Shown: positions 15,783 through 24,372 of the stretch, piece after piece
Layout of the letters: every line of letters starts with the position of its first letter
How positions within the stretch are numbered: position 1 is the stretch's first letter
NCBI RefSeq assembly: GCF_002763455.1
Contig: NZ_NIXK01000005.1
Location: forward strand, 248,001-312,000
Origin: Lentibacillus sediminis
GTDB lineage: Bacteria > Bacillota > Bacilli > Bacillales > Amphibacillaceae
Reading direction: 5' to 3'
DNA: 64,000 nt
Made by a program: the position numbers and the translations under genes
The notes under the pieces: model-generated
The model's database searches: none
What the model was told of the DNA's origin: nothing
Seen by the model: the letters and a program-made list of their open reading frames with translations, nothing else

Positions 15783-16619
15783 TCAATCCTTCAAAAACGT
15801 TAGAAGTTCTTGATTGAATTCTTTCGCATGCGTTGCATTCAAACCATGCGGACCGCCTTTTATCAAGGCTAATTTACTTCCGGGAATCGTTTCATGTGTT
15901 CGTTTTCCGCTAGCCTCAAATGGCACAATCCCATCTGAATCGCCGTGAATAACAAGGGTCGGTATAGTAAATTTAGCCAAATCATCTCGAAAGTCTGTCT
16001 TTCCGAAAGCAGCAATACAATCCAGCGTCCCCTTTGGTGAAGCCCATGCCGCCATATCTTTAATATAGGATCGGAAGGGTTCGCTCACCAGGTCCGTCTG
16101 ATCACCAGCAGCGAAAAAGTTTTGCGTAAACCCATCCAGAAATGCAAGACGATCATTTTTCACGCCGCTTTCAAATTCTTCCATTGTGGCATCATCCAAC
16201 GCACCCTCGGGGTTATCTGCTGCGTTGTATAAATAAGGCGGGACAGCTGCAGCAAATACAGCTTTTTCCACTCGGTCTGTTCCGTAGGTCGCAATATAAC
16301 GAGCTACCTCACCGCCACCCATGGAAAAACCAACAAGGGTTGCGTCATGAAGATCTAAATGTTCTATTAACTGATGTAAATCTGCAGCAAAGGTATCATA
16401 ATCATACCCGTTCCAAGGTTGAGAAGAATTGCCAAATCCCCGGCGATCATACGTAATAACTCTATAGCCAGCTTCTACGAGAGCGGGAACTTGGTATTCC
16501 CAGGAGCGGCCGCTTAATGGCCAGCCGTGAATGAGTACAACGGGTTTTCCGGTACCGTGATCCTCATAATATAGTTCGACGGGTGTCCGATTTTCTGTTC
16601 CTACCGTGACTTTTGCCAT
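15783..16619 (-). CDS. Alpha/beta hydrolase, cofactor-free haloperoxidase-like esterase
   Basis: The 278-residue protein shows HGWPLSGRSWEYQ (31-43), YDRRGFGNSSQP, the nucleophile elbow GFSMGGGEV with S99, D229 in HGDSDGIVP and H258 in GGPHGLNATH. This is the motif set of non-haem chloroperoxidase-type esterases. They perhydrolyse small acids and hydrolyse esters; the physiological substrate is not known. There is no signal peptide. The start has a GGAGG ribosome site just upstream on the minus strand. Confidence 0.88.
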   Translation of the reverse strand: MAKVTVGTENRTPVELYYEDHGTGKPVVLIHGWPLSGRSWEYQVPALVEAGYRVITYDRRGFGNSSQPWNGYDYDTFAADLHQLIEHLDLHDATLVGFSMGGGEVARYIATYGTDRVEKAVFAAAVPPYLYNAADNPEGALDDATMEEFESGVKNDRLAFLDGFTQNFFAAGDQTDLVSEPFRSYIKDMAAWASPKGTLDCIAAFGKTDFRDDLAKFTIPTLVIHGDSDGIVPFEASGKRTHETIPGSKLALIKGGPHGLNATHAKEFNQELLTFLKD

Positions 16620-16823
16620 TTAAAAACCTCCAAAATTAAGTGTGTTTTTCTCCATAAATTGGGTATTGGTTATATTATTACCCTTTAACTTGTTTGGGAA
16701 ACTTGCATTGCTTTTTGGTCATTGTATAGTGGAGATTTTCGCTCTCAAGCTATATCTTTCACGAGACGTATGGAAACAACAATATTCCCGTTGTGATTAG
16801 CGCCCAAAGGATCAAGTCCTCTT

Positions 16824-17774
16824 CTAAATACTCACATCCCGCTTATTAAAAAACCCAAATGCCAAGACCAAAAACACCACAAGATATACCACCAGCACAA
16901 CAACAGAAAATCCCAGCGTCATCCCCTCAACCATCGGGCCACCGCGGAAATACTGTTCGAGATTGGTATTCGCAAACAGGGAAAATTTCGCCCAGTCCGT
17001 CAACAAAGCAAGAATGTTGGTGGCCATCGTTCCTGCAAACAGCAGCATGACCGAAATGGCGATGGCAATCGAATCATTCCGGAACACCGTGGAAATCATG
17101 AAGGCAAAAGCTGCCAGCATTAACATCGTAACGGAACCGGCCAAATAGGTTACCCCAAGATAGATGATTCGCGACCATTCTATCACTTCGCCATTGCTTG
17201 CTGTGATGTGAATGGTGCTTCCATCAAAGCCGAAAACGATGGCTCTGACGGCAAACGACATGGCAAAGAGCGAGACGAGCAGGAACAGACCGAATAATAG
17301 CGTCACTGCAAATTTGGCTGCAAGTACTTGTGTCCGTGAAGCGGAGCGAACCAGCAGCAATTTAATCGTGCCTTGTTTGAATTCCTGCGCCACAATGGAC
17401 GCGGCCACAATAATAACGAGCATGCCGATAAATTGAATCAGACCCGTATTGCTGTCCATGTATGTCCAGACATTTTCCGTCTCATAAGGTGATAGATTAT
17501 GTTCCAGCCGATAGTTGTTGATGGCTTGCTGGTTGATCGCATCCGACTCGATATAATAGTTGTTCGTCTCCGCTTCCTGCTGGGCCAAGGTCTCATTCTC
17601 GCTCTGCAGTTCAGCCTGCCACTGCTCCTGTGAGGGAAGTTGCTGGTCCTGCTGCTGGTAATACGTGAAAATCGCCGTAGTCAGCACTCCTGCTGCCAGA
17701 AGCCCTAACATCACATAAGTGCTGGTCCGATTAAATAACTTCATCCATTCGTTTTGCACAAGTTTCAAAAACAT
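16824..17774 (-). CDS. ABC-2 type transporter permease
   Basis: The 316-residue permease has one N-terminal helix, a long extracytoplasmic Gln/Glu-rich loop (about 40-100, QQQDQQLPSQEQWQAE...) and five further helices. It begins TGATG-coupled to the upstream ATPase gene, sharing one base. It is the last gene of a five-gene operon, GntR-ATPase-permease-ATPase-permease, of the ytr type. Together with the ATPase at 17774-18691 it should form an exporter, perhaps for a cell-envelope antibiotic or lipid; the substrate is inferred from operon type only. Confidence 0.88.
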   Translation of the reverse strand: MFLKLVQNEWMKLFNRTSTYVMLGLLAAGVLTTAIFTYYQQQDQQLPSQEQWQAELQSENETLAQQEAETNNYYIESDAINQQAINNYRLEHNLSPYETENVWTYMDSNTGLIQFIGMLVIIVAASIVAQEFKQGTIKLLLVRSASRTQVLAAKFAVTLLFGLFLLVSLFAMSFAVRAIVFGFDGSTIHITASNGEVIEWSRIIYLGVTYLAGSVTMLMLAAFAFMISTVFRNDSIAIAISVMLLFAGTMATNILALLTDWAKFSLFANTNLEQYFRGGPMVEGMTLGFSVVVLVVYLVVFLVLAFGFFNKRDVSI

Positions 17775-18691
17775 CAGGACACTCCCCTTTCTGTCGCCTG
17801 CAGGAAACGATCCTCCAGCGTCTGTTTTTCCCTTACAGACTGGTAAACCATCACACCCTGGCTTGTCAAAAACATAATCAGCTGGCCAACTTGCTCTTTC
17901 GCCGCTTTAATATGCAGCCAATTCTCCTTCTCATGAATAACAAGCTTGGGAAATTCTCTAACCGCCAGCTTGTGCGCTTTGGCCAGGTCGCTGACTTCCA
18001 ATTGGTATCGATTCATCTCTTCCGGCCTGTCTTCATCTGATACACGCTCGACCTGGACCAGTTTTCCTTCCTGAATGATGGCAAACCGGTCACAAATAAG
18101 TTCAATTTCCGCTAAAAGATGGCTGGAAATGAAAATCGCCACTCCCTCTTCCTTTGCAACTTTGCGGAGGTAGTCCCGCATTTCTCTCACGCCGGCTGGA
18201 TCAAGCCCATTTGTCGGCTCATCTAGAATCAGCACTTTTGGCCGATGAATCAGCGCCTGGGCAATCCCAAGCCTCTGTTTCATCCCGAGGGAAAATTTAC
18301 GCACCTTCTGATTCCGTACATGGTCCAGTCGTACCAGTTTGAGGCGTGAATCGATGTCTTCTTTTGTGACATTTTTGCTCATTCGGGCGAAATGGAGCAA
18401 ATTCTTTTCCGCGGTCAGATACGGATACAATTCAGGATTTTCCACAATGGTGCCGACATGCTGAATGGCACTTTTGTAATCACTCGTAATGCTTGCGTCT
18501 GCAATCCGGATGTCGCCTGATGTGATCTTTGTCAGCCCGGTGATCATGCGGATGGTGGTAGTTTTCCCGGCACCATTGGGACCGAGGAAGCCATAGATTT
18601 CCCCGGGATAGACATCCAGCGATACCCCATTGACGGCCAATTTCTTTCCTAATTTCTTGTGTACGTTTTGCAATGATAAAATAGATTCCAT
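17774..18691 (-). CDS. ABC transporter ATP-binding protein (BcrA-type)
   Basis: The protein has about 305 residues from the ATG at 18691. Walker A GPNGAGKTT lies near residue 38, signature FSLGMKQRLG near 141, Walker B VLILDEPTNGLDP near 160 and an H-loop FISSHLL. The C-terminal extension of about 80 residues is typical of the bacitracin-exporter (BcrA) and YtrE/YxlF type. The ATG at 18691 is chosen over the GTG at 18700 because GGGAG is 8 bases away. It is translationally coupled to the permease that follows. Confidence 0.92.
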   Translation of the reverse strand: MESILSLQNVHKKLGKKLAVNGVSLDVYPGEIYGFLGPNGAGKTTTIRMITGLTKITSGDIRIADASITSDYKSAIQHVGTIVENPELYPYLTAEKNLLHFARMSKNVTKEDIDSRLKLVRLDHVRNQKVRKFSLGMKQRLGIAQALIHRPKVLILDEPTNGLDPAGVREMRDYLRKVAKEEGVAIFISSHLLAEIELICDRFAIIQEGKLVQVERVSDEDRPEEMNRYQLEVSDLAKAHKLAVREFPKLVIHEKENWLHIKAAKEQVGQLIMFLTSQGVMVYQSVREKQTLEDRFLQATERGVS

Positions 18692-18706
18692 GTTTGTCAC
18701 TCCCTC

Positions 18707-19351
18707 TTAAAAGTCCTTCCGCTCATAAAGCTTCACGGACAAAGCGTAGGATAATAGTGTAATAATCAAGGTAATGCCGGCAAACAGCAGGATGAAGGCA
18801 TTTGGGTTTGCTATGATGTTCTCAACCGTGCTGTCGAGTGAGGTCATACTCGGGTTATGATAAATATTTATAACCATCTGGACCCCAATCATTATTGCCC
18901 CTCCTGTTATCGCCGTCAGGGTTGTTGCTGCAATATAGCCTAAAGAGATAAGGAGCGGATAGAAAAAAGATATCAGCAAATAAAGTCCAGCAAGTGCCAG
19001 CAGTAAATCCCATCCAGTTATCAACCGGGCTGGAAATGGTGCATAGGTGACAAACAGAAAAACATAGATGAACACAATTACCGTGGCCGGAATGGACCAC
19101 ATCAGCGGAGCCAGGTATTTTGCGGTAACGATTTTCTTCCGGGTAACAGGCAGGCTATTGAGAAGCGCATCCCTCTCATAATAAGGCGCTATGAGCGGAA
19201 CCCAGGAAGAAAGGACAATAATTAGCAAAATATGCCGGATTGGCACACCGCTTGTAAAAAAACCCGTAAATGGGATAAATGAAGAAAATGCTAAAACATA
19301 GTTGTAAGCTTTCTGACTGAACATTTCATTACGCAATAGTTGAATGACCAT
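18707..19351 (-). CDS. ABC-2 permease, ytrC/D-like
   Basis: The 214-residue membrane protein has about six helices. It resembles the short permeases of ytr operons, with the YYERDALLNSLPVTRKKIVTAKYL segment: a cytoplasmic loop with conserved LPVTR. Its start overlaps the end of the ATPase gene at 19329-20210 by 23 bases, indicating coupled translation and a functional pair. Confidence 0.85.
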   Translation of the reverse strand: MVIQLLRNEMFSQKAYNYVLAFSSFIPFTGFFTSGVPIRHILLIIVLSSWVPLIAPYYERDALLNSLPVTRKKIVTAKYLAPLMWSIPATVIVFIYVFLFVTYAPFPARLITGWDLLLALAGLYLLISFFYPLLISLGYIAATTLTAITGGAIMIGVQMVINIYHNPSMTSLDSTVENIIANPNAFILLFAGITLIITLLSYALSVKLYERKDF

Positions 19352-20210
19352 TTTTACGCTCCTTTACCGTATAAAACATAATGTCCTCAAGCGATGGCCG
19401 CTCCAGCAGCACTTGACCGTCCGCTTCTCCGGCAAGCCGTTGTTTCTCTGTAAGCAGCCCCTCAAACCCGATATCCGTTTCCTTTACGCCATGCAACAGG
19501 CGACGCCGTTCTGCCGTGAGCCACTCTTTCGGCCCTTTCACCACTGCATGCTGTTCTAAAAGCGCATCCTTTTCCTCACTTGCTACGATTTTTCCATTAT
19601 CGATAAACGTAATAAAATCGGCTACCTTCTCCAGATCTTGTGTAATATGGGTCGAGAAAAATACCGCTTTTTCTTCGTCCTGAATGATGTCCTGCAAGAG
19701 CTCCAGCAATTCTCTGCGAAACACGGGGTCCAGTCCTGAGGTGGGTTCATCCATGATAATCAGTTCCGGATTGTGGGAGAGTGCCATTGCCAGGGAAAAC
19801 TTCATCTTCATCCCTTTGGAAAGATGGTCCACCTTTTTCATGCGCGGCAGCTCAAACCGCTCAATATAATGAGCAAATAACTTCTCATTCCACGTCTGAT
19901 AAAAAGGGGCAATCAGCTTCTTGTTCTGTTCCAGCGACAAATGCCCGTAAAAGAAGCTCTCATCCTGAACAAACCCGATGCGCTGCTTGATGTTCTCCGT
20001 GTCCTCTTCATGTGTCTTGCCAAAAATCCGCACCTTCCCATGATCGGCCCGGGTCAGGTTCATAATGCAGCGGATGGTCGTGCTCTTACCCGCTCCATTC
20101 GGGCCGATGAATCCGGTAATAAAGCCTTTTTTTACCGTTAAATTGACTTCTTTCAATGAAAAATTGGAAAAGTATTTCTCCAAATTTTTCACTTCGACTA
20201 TATTTTCCAT
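19329..20210 (-). CDS. ABC transporter ATP-binding protein (YtrB-type)
   Basis: The protein has about 293 residues. Walker A GPNGAGKSTTIR lies near 36, the signature is the divergent LSKGMKMKFSLAMAL, Walker B is LIIMDEPTSGLDP and the H-loop FSTHIT. The LSKGMK signature is characteristic of YtrB-like ATPases that partner small permeases. Start chosen at the ATG at 20210, 8 bases after GAGGAG. The preceding GntR gene ends inside that ribosome site. Confidence 0.92.
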   Translation of the reverse strand: MENIVEVKNLEKYFSNFSLKEVNLTVKKGFITGFIGPNGAGKSTTIRCIMNLTRADHGKVRIFGKTHEEDTENIKQRIGFVQDESFFYGHLSLEQNKKLIAPFYQTWNEKLFAHYIERFELPRMKKVDHLSKGMKMKFSLAMALSHNPELIIMDEPTSGLDPVFRRELLELLQDIIQDEEKAVFFSTHITQDLEKVADFITFIDNGKIVASEEKDALLEQHAVVKGPKEWLTAERRRLLHGVKETDIGFEGLLTEKQRLAGEADGQVLLERPSLEDIMFYTVKERKNGHSTIA

Positions 20211-20215
20211 CTGGC

Positions 20216-20587
20216 TCACTCCTCGTATAGCAATGTCATCATCTCGATCAGTTCATTGAGGGGAATGTTGAAGGCTTTGCTGTCTTCCAGCATTTTGGCC
20301 ATTTGATCCTCAATGAGTTTCAGCTGTTTTTCTCGCAGCAGCTCGGAATTTTGCGAGGCAACAAACGACCCCTTGCCCGGAAACGTTTCAATGAAGCCCT
20401 CTTTTTCCAGCTCTTCATACGCCTTCTTTGTGGTAATCACACTTACCTGCAGATCTTTCGCCAGCTTGCGAATCGACGGCAGACTTTCTTTTTCCTGCAG
20501 CTGGCCATGAAGAATCTGCTCTTTCATCTGATTTTTGATTTGCACGTAGATCGGTTGATCCACCGCATTGGAAATAATGATATTCAA
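20216..20587 (-). CDS. GntR-family regulator of the ABC operon (YtrA-like)
   Basis: A 123-residue one-domain GntR repressor: QPIYVQIKNQMKEQILHG, LPSIRKLAKDLQVSVITTKKAYEELEKEGF and GKGSFVA, followed by a short helical tail (about 75-123) that serves for dimerisation. YtrA-type regulators lack an effector domain. It is the first gene of the operon. A perfect palindrome at 20615-20641 upstream is the likely autoregulatory site. In B. subtilis, YtrA derepresses its operon in response to peptidoglycan-targeting antibiotics; a similar role here is inferred. Confidence 0.92.
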   Translation of the reverse strand: MNIIISNAVDQPIYVQIKNQMKEQILHGQLQEKESLPSIRKLAKDLQVSVITTKKAYEELEKEGFIETFPGKGSFVASQNSELLREKQLKLIEDQMAKMLEDSKAFNIPLNELIEMMTLLYEE

Positions 20588-20614
20588 CGCATCACCTGCT
20601 TTGCTTGGTGTTAT

Positions 20615-20641
20615 TACTGTATATGTATAATATATACAGTA
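20615..20641. promoter_or_regulatory. Palindromic operator of the ytr-like operon
   Basis: Arms TACTGTATAT and ATATACAGTA are perfect 10-bp inverted repeats around GTATAAT. The palindrome lies 28 bp upstream of the GntR start and overlaps TATAAT-like sequence. It is the same design as the palindrome at 272-300 but with a different sequence. Confidence 0.7.
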
Positions 20642-20694
20642 TGTACGGTGGTGTCAAGGGGTTTTATGTAAAATATTCTTAATGTAAAAAGGGT

Positions 20695-20722
20695 TTGACA
20701 TTTAGCTAGGGACATTTATAAT
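20695..20722 (+). promoter_or_regulatory. Sigma-A promoter for the small membrane protein-XRE pair
   Basis: Perfect TTGACA at 20695-20700 and perfect TATAAT at 20717-20722 are separated by 16 bp. The first gene starts 46 bp downstream. Confidence 0.75.
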
Positions 20723-20767
20723 TAAAATATCAAATACTTTTTACATTTTGGGTGGAGGGAGTAAAAC

Positions 20768-21055
20768 ATGGGTTGGATTCTTATCGTGGCAATTTGTGTG
20801 GTTTCGATTATCGTTACGCTTGCTGCATTACCTCAATATGGAGATGAAAGAAAAATCCATATCAAGATGAAAGCACAGTCATATGCATTTACTGCGGTTA
20901 TTGTGATGTTAATAATTGAAGTGGCAAAGAACATTTATTTAACTTTCTGGGGAAATAGTTCTTATGAAGGGATTAGTCCATTTCCATTTCTTGCAGCGAT
21001 TTCGATTGTATATCTGATCACCTTGCTCATTTATAAAAAGAGGTACAGCGTTTAA
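20768..21055 (+). CDS. Small three-helix membrane protein
   Basis: The 95-residue protein has three hydrophobic segments: about 2-21, 38-57 and 71-90. No catalytic motif is seen. It has a strong ribosome site (GGAGGGAG), and its stop codon is immediately followed by the ATG of the XRE regulator gene. Small membrane protein plus XRE regulator pairs are common in Firmicutes and probably act together; no function is known. Confidence 0.75.
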   Translation: MGWILIVAICVVSIIVTLAALPQYGDERKIHIKMKAQSYAFTAVIVMLIIEVAKNIYLTFWGNSSYEGISPFPFLAAISIVYLITLLIYKKRYSV

Positions 21056-21256
21056 ATGAAAAATCGAATTCGTGAACTTAGAAAAACTTCGAAATTATCT
21101 CAGGAAGAAGTGGCGAAGCTCTGTAAAGTGTCAAGGCAGACCATCAATGCGATTGAGAATAATAAATACGATCCAACGCTGCAATTGGCGTTTAAATTGG
21201 CCTATGTCTTAGACACGACGGTGGATGAGCTTTTTAGGAATGATTCTAGTGAATAA
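21056..21256 (+). CDS. XRE-family helix-turn-helix regulator
   Basis: The 66-residue single-domain Cro/CI-type protein reads MKNRIRELRKTSKLSQEEVA, then VSRQTINAIENNKYDPTLQLAFKLA and TTVDELF, the classic five-helix fold. It directly abuts the membrane protein gene (TAA-ATG), so it is translated from the same mRNA. Likely a repressor of its own unit. Confidence 0.9.
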   Translation: MKNRIRELRKTSKLSQEEVAKLCKVSRQTINAIENNKYDPTLQLAFKLAYVLDTTVDELFRNDSSE

Positions 21257-21309
21257 TGCCGGTGTGTTATAATAATGACAAGAATCTGGTTACATGAGGA
21301 GGAGCAGGT

Positions 21310-21579
21310 TTGGAGTTGGAATTTCTAATTATTATTGCTTTATTAATCTGGTTGCTTGTAAAAAATGATGGGGACCGGAAAGCGCTGGAAGCAAGGTTGA
21401 AGCGTACAGAGTTTCAACTTGAACGTATCGCAGAGAAGGTTGGCGTACGGGAACATCCGGTTAACGAGAGACTGAGACAGCTGAAGGAAGAGGGGAAAAA
21501 TGTCGAAGCGGTCAAAGAAGCCCGGGAGCAGTTCGGGTATTCATTGGTGGAAGCGAAGAAATATGTAGATGAGTTGTAA
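21310..21579 (+). CDS. Membrane-anchored small protein with ribosomal L7/L12-like C-terminus
   Basis: An 89-residue protein. An N-terminal helix (LEFLIIIALLIWLLV) anchors it, a charged coiled-coil follows (about 20-45), and the last 35 residues read LKEEGKNVEAVKEAREQFGYSLVEAKKYVDEL. That segment resembles the helix pair of the L7/L12 C-terminal domain (K-x-V-x-A-x-K-x-x-R-E-x-x-G-x-x-L-x-E-A-K). The start is TTG at 21310, 5 bases after GGAGGAGCAGG. Its function is unknown. Confidence 0.75.
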   Translation: MELEFLIIIALLIWLLVKNDGDRKALEARLKRTEFQLERIAEKVGVREHPVNERLRQLKEEGKNVEAVKEAREQFGYSLVEAKKYVDEL

Positions 21580-21598
21580 GGAAGGGGGCACCGCCCAT

Positions 21599-22270
21599 AT
21601 GGTGGAAAATATCATTGTTTCCTGGAGCGGTGGAAAAGATAGCGCGCTGGCAGTTTATGAGCTGCTGCAAAATGACAGTTTTGAGGTGAAAGGTTTATTA
21701 TCGACGACATCCGATGCTAGCGGACGACTGCCCATGCATGAGGTGAAGCGAGAGCTGATCCAGGCCCAGGCTGACTCTATGGGTATCCCTTTATATGAAG
21801 TCAAGCTGCCTGCGAATGTGGATAACGACACATATGAACGAACGCTCCATCAGCAATTTGACGTGTTTAAGAATCAGGGAATTCACTCGATCGCTTATGC
21901 GGATTTGTTTCTGGAGGATATTAAAAATTATCGTGACCAGCTTCTGGCCAGTACTGGGATGCAAGGCATCTATCCGTTATGGAAAAGGGATATAGCTGCG
22001 GTTGCGAAGGAGTTTATTGAAAAAGGGTTCAAAGCAGTGGTTACAACCGTTGATTCGGAAAGGCTGAATCCTTCGTGTCTCGGGAAGGTTTTTGATCATC
22101 AATTTATTGAATGTCTCCCTGCAGATGTCGATCCATGCGGGGAAAACGGGGAGTTTCATACATTAGTTTTTGATGGGCCAATTTTTCAGAAACAGGTAGA
22201 TGTGAAGCCTGGTGAGGTTTTTGAAACAATGTCGGGCAGGTTTTTGCATGTGGAATTGGGATGGGTTTGA
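21599..22270 (+). CDS. Diphthine-ammonia ligase-like PP-loop ATPase (Dph6/MJ0570 family)
   Basis: About 223 residues. The PP-loop SWSGGKDSALAVYELL (8-23) binds ATP. The family block YADLFLEDIKNYRDQL and a C-terminal CGENGEFHTLVFDGP are the diagnostic motifs of the Dph6 family. Bacteria have no diphthamide, so the eukaryotic function cannot be transferred; an amidation of another substrate is possible. Start at the ATG at 21599 with AAGGAAGGGGG upstream; the frame opens earlier at 21569, inside the previous gene. Confidence 0.85.
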   Translation: MVENIIVSWSGGKDSALAVYELLQNDSFEVKGLLSTTSDASGRLPMHEVKRELIQAQADSMGIPLYEVKLPANVDNDTYERTLHQQFDVFKNQGIHSIAYADLFLEDIKNYRDQLLASTGMQGIYPLWKRDIAAVAKEFIEKGFKAVVTTVDSERLNPSCLGKVFDHQFIECLPADVDPCGENGEFHTLVFDGPIFQKQVDVKPGEVFETMSGRFLHVELGWV

Positions 22271-22367
22271 GCCGGATGGGCTTTGCCGTAGTGTGTTACG
22301 ATTAGAGAGAAAGCTTACTGCGGGGCAAAAGCACTGTTTTTTCATGTAGTCAGGGGGATTTCCAGTT

Positions 22368-22838
22368 TTGAGTGATAACAACGATTCACGTGGCTCGGTG
22401 TTCTTTAAGAAAACATTTTCATTCTCTATGTTTGCTCTTTTTATTATTATCATTTTAACCATGCTCATTGGTATTTATTTCTTCGGCTTGGCGGGGATTT
22501 TTCATTTATTCGGGGTACAGTATGACTCGATCGGATCGCTGGTATGGTTTGCGATATGGTTCTTTTTGCTTGGATTTTTGCTGGATTTGTTCGCAATGGC
22601 TTTTCATACCATCATCAAAGAAAATATTTCGGGTAAATATCAAGTTGCTGTCATTCGGATTGTGACAGATACGCTGGCTAACTGGCTGGCGCTGTTTACG
22701 GTGGATGAATTTATGACAGGGATTACCGTTTCGGTGACAGCAGAAGTGGCGGCGGCCTTGTTGATGGCGTGCATCGAATTCGCACTGGAAGATAAAAATA
22801 ATAGGAAGAGATTAGACAGGAAGGACGGAAATACATAA
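22368..22838 (+). CDS. YrvL-like regulatory membrane protein
   Basis: The 156-residue protein has four hydrophobic segments and a hydrophilic C-terminus, matching the YrvL/YvrL family. B. subtilis YvrL is a negative regulator of the sigma-O/RsoA acid-stress regulon. No sigO-like gene is in the window, so the target is unknown. The start is TTG at 22368 after CAGGGGGATTT. The stop codon overlaps the ATG of the next gene, so the two are translated together. Confidence 0.7.
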   Translation: MSDNNDSRGSVFFKKTFSFSMFALFIIIILTMLIGIYFFGLAGIFHLFGVQYDSIGSLVWFAIWFFLLGFLLDLFAMAFHTIIKENISGKYQVAVIRIVTDTLANWLALFTVDEFMTGITVSVTAEVAAALLMACIEFALEDKNNRKRLDRKDGNT

Positions 22839-23752
22839 TGAAACGTTTTTTAAATTGTACGGCTTCTGATTTTGCCGAGATGAATGGGGTTCAGCTAAAA
22901 CAGTCGATTCAGGCTTCGGAGGGCAGGGTGATGGTATCGGAGGTGTTTGGTAATGCATCGCTGTATCCCGGGCTGACCAATGCTGAGTATGCCGCTGCTT
23001 TCGGGGCGGATCTGATTTTGCTGAATCTGTTTGATGTTAATCAACCGAGTATCGAGGGAGTGTCTGTGGAAGATCCGATACAAGTGGTAGGTGAGTTGAA
23101 ACGATTGATCGGCAGACCTGTCGGGATCAATTTAGAGCCGGTTGATCCATCAGCAGATGAAGCCGAAACCCTTGATCTTCTACCGCAAGGACGCACGGCC
23201 TCTCCGGAGTCGCTGGATCAGGCAAAAAAACTTGGCGTTGATTTTGTCTGTTTCACCGGTAACCCGAAGACAGGCGTGACCAATGATGCGATATTGCATT
23301 CGGTGAAGCAAGCCAAAGAGCTATTCGGGGAAGACGTGATGATTATTGCCGGAAAAATGCACGGTGCTGGCGTCAAAAATGAGGTGGGAAGCGGAATTGT
23401 GAGTCCTGAAGTGGCAGCGGGATTTGCCAAGGCCGGAGCGGATGTCGTGCTGCTTCCATCTGTTGGCAGTGTGCCTGGTGCAACGCTTGAGACAACCCAG
23501 CAGCTGATTCAAGCTGTTCAATCGCAGGGAGCGTTAGCCATGACTGCGATTGGCACGAGTCAGGAAGGCGCCGCTAAAGAAACGATCCAACAAATGGCGC
23601 TGTACAATAAAATGGCCGGCGCAGACCTGCATCATACTGGTGACGCGGGAGAGCACGGCATCTCTGTACCGGAAAATATCATGGACTATTCCATTGCCAT
23701 TCGCGGAAAGCGGCATACGTATGTGCGGATGGCGGCTTCGGTTAATCGATAA
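22838..23752 (+). CDS. TIM-barrel-like protein of unknown function (DUF7916-type)
   Basis: A 304-residue cytoplasmic protein. It has alternating beta/alpha units with Gly-rich loops: GVDFVCFTGNPKTGVTN, VMIIAGKMHGAGV, GADVVLLPSVGSVPGATLE, and a late GADLHHTGDAGEHG. The layout suggests a TIM barrel with a phosphate-binding loop near the C-terminus. Similar proteins occur near sugar phosphotransferase genes in Firmicutes; the reaction is unknown. It is coupled to the YrvL-like gene upstream. Confidence 0.65.
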   Translation: MKRFLNCTASDFAEMNGVQLKQSIQASEGRVMVSEVFGNASLYPGLTNAEYAAAFGADLILLNLFDVNQPSIEGVSVEDPIQVVGELKRLIGRPVGINLEPVDPSADEAETLDLLPQGRTASPESLDQAKKLGVDFVCFTGNPKTGVTNDAILHSVKQAKELFGEDVMIIAGKMHGAGVKNEVGSGIVSPEVAAGFAKAGADVVLLPSVGSVPGATLETTQQLIQAVQSQGALAMTAIGTSQEGAAKETIQQMALYNKMAGADLHHTGDAGEHGISVPENIMDYSIAIRGKRHTYVRMAASVNR

Positions 23753-23852
23753 AACGTGGTTTAGAGGTTTTACTGTTTTATAGTAAGGATGATTCAGTCC
23801 AACACTCAATGGTTGATGGAAAGTGGATTATGAAAGATAGAAAGCTAAGCTG

Positions 23853-23945
23853 ATGTTGATAGACGAAGAAGCAGTAGAAAGCAGATATAACCAAATCGCA
23901 GAAGGGTTTTTGCACTATTTGAAAAAAGGCGGGATTGAGGATTGA
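23853..23945 (+). pseudogene. Short fragment, probably the tail of a lost gene
   Basis: A 30-codon frame (MLIDEEAVESRYNQIAEGFL...) ends in a TGA that shares its last base with the ATG of the next gene. It has no ribosome site and reads like the C-terminal helix of a larger protein whose body has been deleted. No family was recognised. Confidence 0.35.
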
Positions 23946-24298
23946 TGAATGTCGAATTAACCAGATTTAAAGTAAAAGAAGGTAAATCAACTTTAGTAGA
24001 TGAATGGGTAAAGTTTTTAAACGATAATATGAAGGATGTTCTAATCACCTTAGAAGGCGAGAAAATGTATGTTGAGACTATTTTCAGAGAAGTAATTACC
24101 GGTGATGAGTATTTATATTGGTACTCTGTACAAGGGGACGATGGTCAAGACGTCGAGCAATCAGAGCATTGGATTGATAAAAAGCACCTACAATATTGGG
24201 ATGAATGTATAGATCCGGATTTTAAACCGGTAGACCTTACGATGGAGGTTGTAATGATACCGGAAAAGATTAGAGGAGTGATGGGGTCAAAATTTTGA
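23945..24298 (+). CDS. DUF6176 family protein
   Basis: The 117-residue protein begins MNVELTRFKVKEGKSTLVDE. The family hallmark is the block ETIFREVITGDEYLYWYSVQ followed by SEHWIDKKHLQYWDECID. The size and the EYLYWYSVQG sequence suggest an antibiotic-biosynthesis-monooxygenase-like ferredoxin fold, but the function is unknown. The start is TTG 23942 or ATG 23945. Confidence 0.75.
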   Translation: MNVELTRFKVKEGKSTLVDEWVKFLNDNMKDVLITLEGEKMYVETIFREVITGDEYLYWYSVQGDDGQDVEQSEHWIDKKHLQYWDECIDPDFKPVDLTMEVVMIPEKIRGVMGSKF

Positions 24299-24372
24299 TC
24301 TCATCTCTGGCTCCTCACTTTTTCTGTTCTCTTTTCTGGTCTAGATACCTTCATATTGGCTTTTTTATTTTG

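Noticed and set aside
16824-20587. Bacitracin-resistance operon with a two-component system
   Set aside because: No histidine kinase or response regulator is present; the GntR gene and small permeases fit a ytr-type operon better.
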